The notes beneath the pieces were generated by a model. It was given only the letters and a program-made list of their open reading frames with translations. It made no database searches and was not told the origin of the DNA. Both the position numbers and the translations under genes were made by a program. From Pseudomonadota bacterium (GTDB lineage Bacteria > Pseudomonadota > Alphaproteobacteria > Micropepsales > Micropepsaceae): a DNA stretch of 12,356 bases. Location: contig JANYBR010000009.1 of the NCBI GenBank assembly GCA_025360685.1, forward strand, positions 1 through 12,356. The letters are read 5' to 3'. This document shows, one piece after another, positions 1 through 8,700 of the stretch (position 1 is the first letter of the stretch; each line of letters begins with the position of its first letter).

Positions 1-1
1 G

Positions 2-463
2 CCGAAGGTTCTTCTGCTCGACGAGCCGGCCGCAGGCCTCGACCCGCAGGCGCGGCGTGATCTTTCGAAACTGCTGATCGCACTGCGCAATAGTGGCATG
101 ACCCTGGTCGTCTCCTCGCACATCCTGGCCGAGCTTGAGGATTATTGCTCGGAAATGATCATCATCGAGAACGGCCTGATCGCCGGCGGCAAGGCGATCA
201 AGGTACGCGACGACGAGCGGCCGCGCTACATGATCGAGATCGCCACCAAGCGCAGCGACTTGCGCGAATTTTTGGTCAGCCGCGGCGCCGATGTCGTCGA
301 GGCCGATCAGAGCCACGCGCTGATCGTGTTCACGCGCAATGCCGGCGCACGCGCCAAGCTGCTACGCGAGCTCGTCACGGCCGGCTTCGACGTGTCGAGC
401 TTCGGCGAGTCCAGCAAGGCGCTTGAGGATGCCTACTTCGCGCAGGTCGGCCGCAAGCCATGA
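2..463 (+). CDS. ABC transporter ATP-binding protein, 3' part (5' end outside window)
   Basis: This is the C-terminal 153 residues of an ABC ATPase. The reading frame is open from base 2, so the Walker A and signature motifs lie upstream of the window. Visible are Walker B (VLLLDEP, residues 3-9 of the fragment), the D-loop (AGLDP, 11-15) and the H-loop histidine in VVSSHI (H40). After these comes an extension of about 110 residues ending in the LEDAYF motif, typical of NatA/CcmA/DrrA-like exporter ATPases. It would hydrolyse ATP on the cytoplasmic face to power its partner permease. The TGA stop overlaps the ATG of the next gene (ATGA at 460-463), which indicates translational coupling to the permease. 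The exported substrate cannot be read from the sequence. Confidence 0.92.
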   Translation, partial: PKVLLLDEPAAGLDPQARRDLSKLLIALRNSGMTLVVSSHILAELEDYCSEMIIIENGLIAGGKAIKVRDDERPRYMIEIATKRSDLREFLVSRGADVVEADQSHALIVFTRNAGARAKLLRELVTAGFDVSSFGESSKALEDAYFAQVGRKP

Positions 464-1821
464 ACCCGGAATTCGAACGCAACGTTTGGCTTGAGTTGAC
501 GCCCCGCCGCATGCTGATGATGGTGGGCGTGCTGGCGCTGACCTTTTTTGCAGCGTCGCTTCCCGGTGGCGCGGAGTGGGGGCCGTCGCGCGCGGCGACA
601 CTGCTGTATTACTTCATCGTCGTCATCTGGGGCGCGCGCAATGCCTCCATGAGCGTGGTCGGCGAGATCCGCGATCGTACCTGGGATATGCAACGCCTGT
701 CGTCGCTAGGCGCCGGTACGATGACATGGGGCAAACTGTTCGGCTCGACAATCTACAACTGGTTCGGCGGCGCATTCTGCCTGGTGCTCATGATGGTCAA
801 TATCGTGACGCATCTGGGCGTGGCGACGGCCGCGATCGAGCTGATATACTACATTGGCATCGGCGTGATCGCGCAGTCGTCGAGCCTGCTCGCCAGCCTC
901 ATCGCCATCCGCCGGCGACAATCCCACTCGCGACTGGATCTGTTCGTCTATCAGGCGATCGGCCTGTGCGCCGCGTTGATCGTCTACCTGGTATGGAGCA
1001 CCGCCGATCCCGTTGCCGCCACGCTCAGCCACAAGCCTGCGACGGACTTCATTCCGTGGTGGGGCAGGAGTATCGACTCGCGGGCGTTTCTCCTGACGTC
1101 GGTCGCGATCTTTGCCGGCTGGACCCTGCTCGGTTGCATTCGCCAGATGCGGCTGGAACTCAAATTGCGAAACGGACCTGCGGTCTGGCTCGTCTTTCTC
1201 GCCTTCATCGGACTCTATGTGGCGGGTTTCGACGCCTGGCTTTCGCCGGACATGAAGTTGTGGGACGCGGTCTCCCTGCGGTTGTTACTGGCGATGACGA
1301 CGTTCGCGCTGCTGACCTATTTGATGGTGCTGCTCGAACCGAAAGACCGGGTTCACTACCGCTGGATGGAAGATCAATTCCGCATCGGTCATGTCGTTGG
1401 TGCCATGTCGGGCGTGCAGGCCTGGATGATGAGCTATGGCGCGACCTTGTTGACCGGCGCGATTCTGGCGATCTGGTTGCTCAATGATGTCGCCATCGCT
1501 GCAGCCGGTCAGGCGCTCGTGCTGGCCGGACTTGGCTTTCTCACTCGCGACGTGTCCATCTTCGTGTTGATGCAGACTCTGCCGGGCAGGCGGCGGGGCG
1601 ATTTGGGTGCGCTCGTCATCCTGCTTGCACTCTATGTACTTGTGCCCGCGATCCTCGAGGGGCTTCACGCGAATGCGCTGCTGTACCTGTTCTTTCCACA
1701 GCTTGCCGAGCCGACCTGGCTCGGGGCCGCGTTGGCCTGGGCCGAGGGCATTGCAGTCGCCGGCCTCGCGCTGACGCGCCTCGCACTGGTCGAACGCGAG
1801 GCAAAACCGATCGCGGCCTAG
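460..1821 (+). CDS. ABC-2 type multi-spanning membrane permease
   Basis: A 453-residue, strongly hydrophobic protein with about 11-12 predicted membrane segments (for example around residues 19-35, 45-62, 97-115, 160-180, 208-226, 242-260, 270-292, 380-400 and 420-440). It begins NPEFERNVWLELTPRR, a soluble N-terminus that I recall from ABC-2-like permeases of Alphaproteobacteria. The segment GEIRDRTWDMQRLS (about residues 67-80) sits between membrane spans, where ABC-2 permeases carry their coupling helix. The start overlaps the ATPase stop by 4 bases, so the two genes form one transporter operon. At the 3' end its TAG stop shares CTAG with the stop of the opposing gene. The substrate is unknown. 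The membrane-protein and transporter-partner calls are firm; the family name is less so. Confidence 0.82.
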   Translation: MNPEFERNVWLELTPRRMLMMVGVLALTFFAASLPGGAEWGPSRAATLLYYFIVVIWGARNASMSVVGEIRDRTWDMQRLSSLGAGTMTWGKLFGSTIYNWFGGAFCLVLMMVNIVTHLGVATAAIELIYYIGIGVIAQSSSLLASLIAIRRRQSHSRLDLFVYQAIGLCAALIVYLVWSTADPVAATLSHKPATDFIPWWGRSIDSRAFLLTSVAIFAGWTLLGCIRQMRLELKLRNGPAVWLVFLAFIGLYVAGFDAWLSPDMKLWDAVSLRLLLAMTTFALLTYLMVLLEPKDRVHYRWMEDQFRIGHVVGAMSGVQAWMMSYGATLLTGAILAIWLLNDVAIAAAGQALVLAGLGFLTRDVSIFVLMQTLPGRRRGDLGALVILLALYVLVPAILEGLHANALLYLFFPQLAEPTWLGAALAWAEGIAVAGLALTRLALVEREAKPIAA

Positions 1822-2195
1822 CCGCCGTCCGCCAGCAACCGTTTCAATCCGGAATAACTCGGCTGGTCGATGCCAACCTTGTCGCGCGTCGTGATCGTCA
1901 GATGTTCGGCGAAGCCTTTCGTCTCAAGCCCGATCTTGCCTTCGCGGATTCTCACGCAAAGCTCGCGATTGAGGTCAATCAGGGTACCGTCATGTCCGAG
2001 AAGTCCCTTGAGCCGCGCGCGTTCCGCTTCAACGGAGGGTCCACCACTCGAAAGCTCGCGCGCCACGATACTGAGCGCGTTGGCCGCAACGCGGGCGTGA
2101 AAGGCGGTGTGGCCTCTGAGCTCGGCCATGACGCGCTGCTCGATGAAGTCGCGCACCGCTTCGACCAGCTCGCGCATGGAGGGTTGATCCATCAT
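1818..2195 (-). CDS. DUF6285 family small protein
   Basis: A 125-residue protein that I recognise as DUF6285. Recognisable elements are an N-terminal helix (PSMRELVEAVRDFIEQRVM), a FHARVAANALSIVARELSSG segment (about residues 32-51) and a DLNRELCVRIREGKI stretch. Function is not known. In many proteobacteria and actinobacteria this family is encoded beside an ACAD10-type phosphotransferase, as here: the phosphotransferase gene ends 61 bp upstream on the same strand. That suggests a shared pathway, perhaps acyl-CoA or alkyl-chain catabolism. Two adjacent ATGs (2195 and 2192) are possible starts. A GGAG motif (complement of 2204-2207) lies 8 nt before the first, so I chose that one. No signal peptide or membrane segment is visible. 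Confidence 0.82.
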   Translation of the reverse strand: MMDQPSMRELVEAVRDFIEQRVMAELRGHTAFHARVAANALSIVARELSSGGPSVEAERARLKGLLGHDGTLIDLNRELCVRIREGKIGLETKGFAEHLTITTRDKVGIDQPSYSGLKRLLADGG

Positions 2196-2256
2196 GGAGC
2201 ATTCTCCGACACGTTGATTTTCGGTTTATCGCAGAGAATGAGACCGCAAATTATCA

Positions 2257-3258
2257 TTAGATCTTTCCGCGAATAATTAGATTGATCAGGTCGACTTCGG
2301 TCTCCGACGAGCGGCGGCCAATGGCGGCGCGCTCGACCGAGTGATCGCGCACGAAACCCTGATACATGCTCATGCACATGATGCCCCATTTGAGCGAACC
2401 ATAGACGATCCAGGTCCGCGCCTCTTCCTCGGAGACCTGGGCTCCGCCCGCCTCTCGGTAGCCGGCGAGCAGATCGGGCAGGTCGCCAAAGCCGCCTACG
2501 ACCTTTTCCTGCACACCGAAACGCCAGGAATTGGTGCAAATCCAGCCGATGTCCTCGAGCGGATCGCCAATGTGCACGAGTTCCCAGTCGAGCGCGGCTT
2601 CGACCCCGTCGGGAGAGATGAGAAGATTGCCGTGCCGGAAATCGCCGTGAACCAGAGTCTGCCGTTTGGCGCCGGCCATGCGCGGCTCCAGCCATTTGAG
2701 TGCCATCTCGAACACCGGGTGCGGATAGTTGTAGAGATCGTAGATGTCACGGTAGCGGCGCAGCTGCGTGGGTCCGTCGACGACTGGCAGAAGAGCGCGC
2801 AGCTCCGGTGTGACCGTCACGGCGTGGATGCGCGCCAGGATCTCGCCACACTGCCGCGCCAGGCGTGGGCGCACGGCATCGAACTCCTTGTCGCGCAGGA
2901 TTTTGCGCGCAATGGTCTCGCCGCGTAGCCGGTCCATGACATAGCCTTGGCCGATACCGTCATCTTCCTTCAGGACATGGCGCACCCGCGGCGCCTTCAC
3001 GCCGGCCGCGCGCGAAGCCTCGATGGCGACGGCTTCGGTCTCCAGCGGAACGGAGGTGGACGTCTCACCCGTCACGCGTGGTTGTCCGCCCGGCGAACGC
3101 CGCAGGATCAGCGGAATGACGCCGCCTTCGCACACGGCGTCGAACGACCAGGTTTCCTGGCTCGCGCCGCCCGAGAGCCGGTTCATGGCTTCGATACTGT
3201 GCAGTTGTGGAAGCACTCGGCGAAGCGCGTGTTCGAGCGCGGGAAGAAAATCGATCAT
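2257..3258 (-). CDS. Phosphotransferase family protein (APH/ChoK fold, ACAD10/11 N-terminal type)
   Basis: A 333-residue protein-kinase-like phosphotransferase. The catalytic loop is LVHGDFRHGNLLI with H204-G205-D206 and N211. The metal-binding aspartate is in LDWELVHIGDP (D224), followed by LEDIGWIC. The N-terminal lobe carries the glycine-containing RLSGGASQETWSFD strand-turn and an LILRR strand that should position ATP. In ACAD10/ACAD11 and their free-standing bacterial relatives this domain phosphorylates hydroxyl groups, including 4-hydroxyacyl-CoA intermediates. It is usually not an antibiotic-resistance enzyme despite common aminoglycoside phosphotransferase labels. An AGGA ribosome-binding site (complement of 3266-3269) sits 7 nt before the ATG. 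recG ends 33 bp upstream on the same strand and a DUF6285 gene follows, so the three are probably co-transcribed. The substrate is inferred only. Confidence 0.9.
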   Translation of the reverse strand: MIDFLPALEHALRRVLPQLHSIEAMNRLSGGASQETWSFDAVCEGGVIPLILRRSPGGQPRVTGETSTSVPLETEAVAIEASRAAGVKAPRVRHVLKEDDGIGQGYVMDRLRGETIARKILRDKEFDAVRPRLARQCGEILARIHAVTVTPELRALLPVVDGPTQLRRYRDIYDLYNYPHPVFEMALKWLEPRMAGAKRQTLVHGDFRHGNLLISPDGVEAALDWELVHIGDPLEDIGWICTNSWRFGVQEKVVGGFGDLPDLLAGYREAGGAQVSEEEARTWIVYGSLKWGIMCMSMYQGFVRDHSVERAAIGRRSSETEVDLINLIIRGKI

Positions 3259-3291
3259 GCAAGAATCCTACACCCTGTCGCCACGGAACGT

Positions 3292-5376
3292 TCAACCGGC
3301 CCGTAAATAGCGCACCGCTTCGTCGCGGCCGAACAGATAGAGCAATGTACGCAACGCTTCGCCGCGCGGCGACTGGAGCTCCGGATCGTGGGCCAGCACG
3401 AGCTGGGCGTCGTCCCGCGCCACTGCCAGCAGATCGGCATGCGCCGCAAGGTCCGCGAGCCGGAACAGCGGCATGCCGCTCTGCCTTGTGCCAAGCAGTT
3501 CACCAGCGCCGCGAAGGCGCAGATCTTCCTCGGCGATGACAAAGCCGTCGTCAGTCTCGCGCATCGTCTTCAGCCGCGCCTTGGCCGTTTCGCCAAGCGC
3601 GCCGTGATAGATCAGCAGACAGCTCGATTTGTCCGCGCCGCGTCCGACCCGACCGCGCAACTGATGCAACTGGGCGAGACCGAAGCGTTCGGCATGTTCG
3701 ACCACCATGATCGTGGCTTCCGGCACATCGACCCCGACCTCGATCACCGTCGTGGCGACCAGTATCGAGGTGTCGCCGGACTTGAACTTCGCCATCTCCG
3801 CATCACGTTCAGGGCCCTTCATCCGGCCATGCATCAACCCGACCTTCGGGCCGAGCACGCGTTTGAGCATTTCGGCGCGCTCTTCAGCTGCAGCGAGGTC
3901 GATTTTCTCGGACTCTTCCACCAGCGGGCAAACCCAATAGGCGCGGGCGCCGCGCGCAATCGCCTTGCGCAGATGTTCGATCACCTCGTCGAGCCGTTCG
4001 GCAGACAGCACGCGCGTGTCCACCGGTTTGCGGCCCGGCGGCCGGCCCGTCAGACGCGAGACGTCCATGTCGCCGTAGACGGTCAGCGCGAGAGTGCGCG
4101 GGATCGGCGTCGCGGTCATCACCAGCACATCGGCTGGCCGTCCGCCCTTGCCCTGAAGCTGCATTCGCTGATGCACCCCGAAGCGGTGCTGCTCGTCGAC
4201 GACGGCGAGTCCCATGTCGGCAAACGCGACGTCTTCCGAAAATAGCGCGTGCGTGCCGACGAGGATGTCGATTTCGCCGCTGGCCAGTGCCGCGAGCGTC
4301 TGATCGCGGCCAATTCGCTCGCGTCCCGTCAGAAGGGCAATTCGTATGCCGGCTGCATTGGCCAGCGGCTCCAACGTCGCCATGTGCTGGCGCGAGAGAA
4401 TATCGGTCGGCGCCATGAGCGCGCCCTGCGTCCCGGCTTCCACTGCGCCGAGCAGGGCGAGAAAAGCGACGATGGTCTTTCCCGCGCCGACGTCACCCTG
4501 CAGCAATCGCAGCATGCGTTGCGGCGCGGCCATATCCGCCTCAATCTCGCCGAGGGCGTGCAACTGGCCGTCGGTCAGCGCGAAGGGCAGGGCAGCAACC
4601 ACCTTGGCCTTCAATCGTCCGTCGCCCTTCAGGCTGCGGCCTTTCTTGACGCCGCGCATCTGCCGGCGGATCAATAGCAGCGCCAGCTGGTTGGCAAGCA
4701 GCTCGTCATAGGCGAGACGCTGGCGGATCGGCGTTTCTGGCTGCAGGTCATGGTCGCTGACCGGCGTATGCGCTGTGCGAAGCGCGACGTCGAACCCTGA
4801 CCAGTTGCGCGTCTTCAGGAATGCCGGATCGTCCCATTCCGGCAAAGTGGGAACCTTCGCCAACGACGCGCGCACGGCCTTCACCATCGGCTTGGCGGGC
4901 AGGCCGTCGGTCAGTGCATAGACCGGTTCATGCAGCGGCAGCTCGCCGACTTCCTCCGGCGCCAGCACGTGATCGGGATGTGGCATCTGAAGCTTGTCCT
5001 TGTAGCGCTCGATCTTGCCGCTGATCACGCGCTTGGAGCCAACCGGAAGTGTGCGGTTCAGGTAATCCGCATGGGCGTGAAAATAGATCAGTTCGATCAT
5101 CGCAGTGTCGTCCGAACACCGGATGCGATATGGCTGCCGCCGATCGCGCGGCGCGATGTGATCCAGCACGTTTACCGTCACCGTGGCTATGCGCCCCGAT
5201 TCCGCGTTGATCAGCGTGGGCCGATAGGACCGGTCGATCAGCCCGACCGGCAGGTCGAAGATGAGATCGACGATCCTGGGTCCCGCGACTTTTGCGATCA
5301 ATTTTTCCAGCTTGGGCCCCACGCCGCCGAGCGTGCGGGTTTCGGCAAACAGGGGAAACAGAATCGAAGGACGCAT
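3292..5376 (-). CDS. recG: ATP-dependent DNA helicase RecG
   Basis: RecG is a branched-DNA translocase that regresses stalled replication forks and remodels Holliday junctions and R-loops. At 694 residues it has the usual length. The N-terminal part holds a helix-hairpin-like GGVGPKLEKLIAK segment (about 17-29) and the OB-fold wedge domain (roughly 60-150) that splits the fork. The helicase core shows Walker A GDVGAGKT (294-301, K300), the DEQH box (394-397), MTATPIPRTLAL (motif III), ATTVIEVGVDVPEA (motif V) and RGRVGR (574-579, motif VI). The C-terminal GELLGTRQSG belongs to the TRG translocation motif shared with Mfd. All key residues are present, so the protein looks intact. It diverges from sdhE across about 64 bp and leads a likely unit with the phosphotransferase and DUF6285 genes. 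No clear Shine-Dalgarno is seen. Confidence 0.98.
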   Translation of the reverse strand: MRPSILFPLFAETRTLGGVGPKLEKLIAKVAGPRIVDLIFDLPVGLIDRSYRPTLINAESGRIATVTVNVLDHIAPRDRRQPYRIRCSDDTAMIELIYFHAHADYLNRTLPVGSKRVISGKIERYKDKLQMPHPDHVLAPEEVGELPLHEPVYALTDGLPAKPMVKAVRASLAKVPTLPEWDDPAFLKTRNWSGFDVALRTAHTPVSDHDLQPETPIRQRLAYDELLANQLALLLIRRQMRGVKKGRSLKGDGRLKAKVVAALPFALTDGQLHALGEIEADMAAPQRMLRLLQGDVGAGKTIVAFLALLGAVEAGTQGALMAPTDILSRQHMATLEPLANAAGIRIALLTGRERIGRDQTLAALASGEIDILVGTHALFSEDVAFADMGLAVVDEQHRFGVHQRMQLQGKGGRPADVLVMTATPIPRTLALTVYGDMDVSRLTGRPPGRKPVDTRVLSAERLDEVIEHLRKAIARGARAYWVCPLVEESEKIDLAAAEERAEMLKRVLGPKVGLMHGRMKGPERDAEMAKFKSGDTSILVATTVIEVGVDVPEATIMVVEHAERFGLAQLHQLRGRVGRGADKSSCLLIYHGALGETAKARLKTMRETDDGFVIAEEDLRLRGAGELLGTRQSGMPLFRLADLAAHADLLAVARDDAQLVLAHDPELQSPRGEALRTLLYLFGRDEAVRYLRAG

Positions 5377-5440
5377 GTGACAATAAGAGTATGAGGCGGG
5401 ACAGTTGTTCTCAACGGACCTAACGGGCTATATCCGCCGC
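5377..5440. promoter_or_regulatory. Divergent intergenic region with weak promoter-like hexamers (recG / sdhE)
   Basis: This 64-bp gap must hold the promoters of both recG and sdhE-mfd unless they overlap the genes. Toward sdhE, TTGTTC (5405-5410) and TATATC (5429-5434) are separated by 18 bp. That would place the transcript start close to the ATG at 5441, giving a leaderless or nearly leaderless message. Toward recG, the complementary strand has TTGAGA and TACTCT 17 bp apart, a poor -10. Both are only partial matches to the sigma-70 consensus and are inferences from spacing. Confidence 0.3.
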
Positions 5441-5737
5441 ATGGAAACGCAGCAAAACGGTGGCTCTTCGGAGGCCCGCCGCAAACGGCTATTGTTCCGG
5501 GCACAAAGGCGCGGCTTCAAGGAGGTTGACCTCATCTTTGGAACCTTTGCGGCAGCCGAACTTGCCCGGCTGTCGGGAGCCGAACTCGACCAGTTCGAAG
5601 CGCTTTTGGTTGCGCCGGATCAGGATGTTTACGACTGGCTGCGCGGCAACGCGTCCGTGCCGGCCAACTTCGACACGCCGCTGTTTGCCCGTATGAAGGC
5701 GCTCTGCAACCGCAGGAATCCGAAATGGAGCGTCTAG
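5441..5737 (+). CDS. sdhE: Succinate dehydrogenase assembly factor SdhE (FAD assembly factor, YgfY/Sdh5 family)
   Basis: SdhE promotes covalent attachment of FAD to the flavoprotein subunit SdhA of succinate dehydrogenase (complex II) in the cytoplasm. The 98-residue product has the expected size. It carries the signature RGxxE motif as RRGFKEVD (R24, G25, E28), which contacts the flavoprotein, followed by DLIFGTFA and an acidic helical LDQFEALLVAPDQDVYDWL region typical of the family. I start at the ATG at 5441; a TTG at 5405 would add 12 residues with no supporting ribosome-binding site. The ATG itself lacks a Shine-Dalgarno. The last 13 bases overlap mfd, so the pair is transcribed together. 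sdhE next to recG and mfd is a recurrent alphaproteobacterial arrangement. Confidence 0.92.
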   Translation: METQQNGGSSEARRKRLLFRAQRRGFKEVDLIFGTFAAAELARLSGAELDQFEALLVAPDQDVYDWLRGNASVPANFDTPLFARMKALCNRRNPKWSV

Positions 5738-8700
5738 ACTACATCGCGCGCCAGCCGGGCCGTTTTTCGGTCACTGGTGCGCCGGCGGGCTATGACGCTT
5801 ATCTGGCGGCCGAAGCGGCGTTGCGCCTGGACGGGCTTGTCGTGTTCGTGGCGTCGGACGATGTGCATGCGGCCAGCGTGATCGAGGCGATCGGATTCTT
5901 CGCGCCCAATGTTTCCATTCTCTCCTTTCCGGCCTGGGATTGCCTCCCCTATGACCGAGTTTCACCCAAGCCCGACATCGAAAGCACGCGGCTGGCTTCC
6001 CTCGCCAGCCTGACGCGGCGAAAAGCCGATGCGGGGCCTGCCATCGTTGTGACCACGGTGAACGCACTTCTGCAGCGGGTGCCGCCGCGCGACTGGATCG
6101 CGCAGGCGAGTTTCTTCGCCAAGGTCGGCCAGGACATCGATCACGAAGCCCTGGTCGCGTTCCTCTCCGGCAACGGCTATGTCCGCGCCAGCACGGTGCG
6201 CGAGCCCGGCGACTTCGCGTTGCGCGGCGGCATCATCGATCTTTGGCCTCCCGGCATCGAGATGCCGCTGCGGCTCGATTTCTTCGGCTCCAACCTCGAT
6301 GCCATCCGCCGTTTCGATGCCGAGACTCAGCTTTCGTCCGACCAGATCGACGAGATCGAGCTCTTGCCGGCCAGCGAAGTGCCGCTGGGCAAGGACTCCA
6401 TCAGCCGCTTCCGGGCCGGCTATGTCGCCCAGTTCGGCCCGGCGAATAATGACGATCCGCTCTACGAATCCGTCAGCGCCGGCCGCAAGCAGCAGGGCAT
6501 GGAGCATTGGTTGCCGCTGTTTTTTCCCAGGCTCGACACACTGTTCGACTTCGTGCCGCGCGCCCTGTTGCTGCTTGGACATCAGACCGAAGAAGTCAAG
6601 GCCGCGCGCATCGAACTGGTCAAAGACTATTTCGAGACGCGCGAACAGTTTCGCGTTCAAAGGCACGACGCCGAGAAAAACGTCATCAAGGCGCCACCCT
6701 ACAAGCCGCTCAAGCCCGAGCTGCTTTATCTCGGCGACAAGGAATGGTCCGATGCGCTCGCGCGCCACAATGTGCGTGATCTGTCGCCGTTCCACGCGCC
6801 GGAGTCGATAAAGTCGGTCGACGCCGGCGGCAAGGTTGGCCGTGACTTTCAGCCCGAACGCGCCGCCGGCAAGACCAACGTCTTCCAGTCCGCCGCCGAT
6901 CACATCCATTCGCTTCTGGCGGCGAACAAGCGCGTCATCGTCGCATCGTGGAGTGCCGGTTCATCGGAGCGTATGGGCGGCGTGCTGTCCGATCATGGCC
7001 TTGCCGTCATCCGCACGGTCGCCAACTGGCCCGATGCGGCACAATTGCACGACACCGCTGTCGGCATCGCGGTGCTTGGGGTCGAGAAGGGCTTTGAGGC
7101 GTCGGACTTCGCCATCGTCTCCGAACAGGACATTCTCGGCGACCGTATGGTGCGCGCCGCCACGCGGTCGCGCCGGGCCCAGAACTTCCTCTCCGAAGCC
7201 TCGAGCCTGGCGCCCGGAGATCTTGTCACCCACATCGAGCACGGCGTCGGCCGCTATCTCGGCCTCAAGACCATCGACGCACTCGGCGCGCCGCATGATT
7301 GCCTCGAAATCCAATATGACGGCGGCAAGCTGTTTCTCCCCGTCGAGAACATCGAACTGCTGACCCGCTACGGTGCGGACGAAAGCAACGCCCAGCTCGA
7401 TCGACTGGGCGGCGCCGGCTGGCAGCAGCGCAAGGCACGCATGAAGGAGCGTGTGCGCGAGATCGCCGCCGAACTGATCCGCATCGCCGCCGCGCGCGAG
7501 CTGCGCTCGCTGCCGCCGATCGATCCGCCGACCGGCCTGTACGACGAATTCTGTGCCCGCTTTCCCTATCAGGAGACTGAGGACCAGGAAAAAGCCATCG
7601 CCGACACGATGGAGGACCTGGCCAAGGGACGGCCGATGGATCGTCTCATCTGCGGCGATGTCGGCTTCGGCAAGACCGAGGTCGCCTTGCGCGCCGCCTT
7701 TGTGATGGCGATGAGCGGGCAGCAGGTCGCCTTGGTGGTTCCGACCACGCTCCTGTCGCGCCAGCACTATCGCACCTTCGTCGAGCGCTTCGCGGGCTTT
7801 CCCTTGAAGGTGCGCCAGCTTTCGCGTTTCGTGGAAGCCAAGGAAGCCGCGCTCACCAAGGCGCTGCTCGCGGAAGGCGGCGTCGATATCGTCATCGGCA
7901 CGCATGCATTGTTGGCGAAATCCATGGCATTCAAGCAACTGGGCCTCGTCATCGTCGACGAGGAGCAGCATTTCGGCGTCAGCCACAAGGAACAGCTGAA
8001 AGCACTGAAGGCCGACGTGCATGTTCTGACCCTGACGGCGACCCCGATCCCGCGCACCTTGCAGCTTGCGCTCTCCGGCGTGCGGGATCTCTCGCTCATC
8101 ACCACGCCACCGATCGACCGGCTGGCGGTCCGCACTTTCGTTACGCCGTTCGATCCGCTCGTCATCCGCGAGGCGCTGCTGCGCGAACATTATCGTGGCG
8201 GGCAGAGCTTCTATGTCGCTCCGCGCATCGCCGATCTGCGCGAAGCGGCGGAGTTCCTGAAAGTCACCGTACCCGAGATCAAGCCGGCGATCGCGCATGG
8301 CCAGATGACACCCACGGTGCTCGAGGAAGTGATGACCGCCTTCTACGAGCGCAAGGTTGACGTGCTTGTCTCCACCAATATCGTCGAAAGCGGCCTCGAC
8401 ATTCCGACGGCCAACACGATGATCGTGCATCGCGCCGACATGTTCGGCCTGTCGCAGCTCTACCAGCTGCGCGGGCGCATCGGTCGCGCCAAGCAGCGTG
8501 CCTATGCGTATCTGACGACGCCGCCGGACCGGAAGCTGAACGACACCGCGACGCGCCGTCTCGAAGTGCTGCAATCGCTAGACCAGTTGGGCGCGGGCTT
8601 CTCCGTCGCCAGCCATGACATGGACATTCGCGGCGCCGGCAATTTGCTCGGCGAGGAACAGTCCGGCCATGTCCGCGAAGTCGGCATCGAGCTCTATCAG

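Noticed and set aside
2249..2278. AT-rich inverted repeat AATTAT / ATAATT around the end of the phosphotransferase gene, considered as a terminator
   Set aside because: The arms are only 6 bp and AT-only, with an 18-nt spacer and no T-run, so the structure would be too weak.
2341..2928. 195-codon plus-strand frame opposite the phosphotransferase gene
   Set aside because: It is antisense to the catalytic-loop region with HGD and DWE motifs; no independent support.
5962..6909. 315-codon minus-strand frame inside the 5' part of mfd
   Set aside because: It is a shadow of the conserved UvrB-like region of Mfd, with no motif and no promoter or ribosome-binding site that stands out.
6961..8574. 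537-codon open frame on the minus strand inside mfd
   Set aside because: It is antisense to the conserved Mfd motor region and its translation is rich in R, H, Q and D with no domain-like pattern. Long shadow frames are expected in GC-rich codon-biased DNA.
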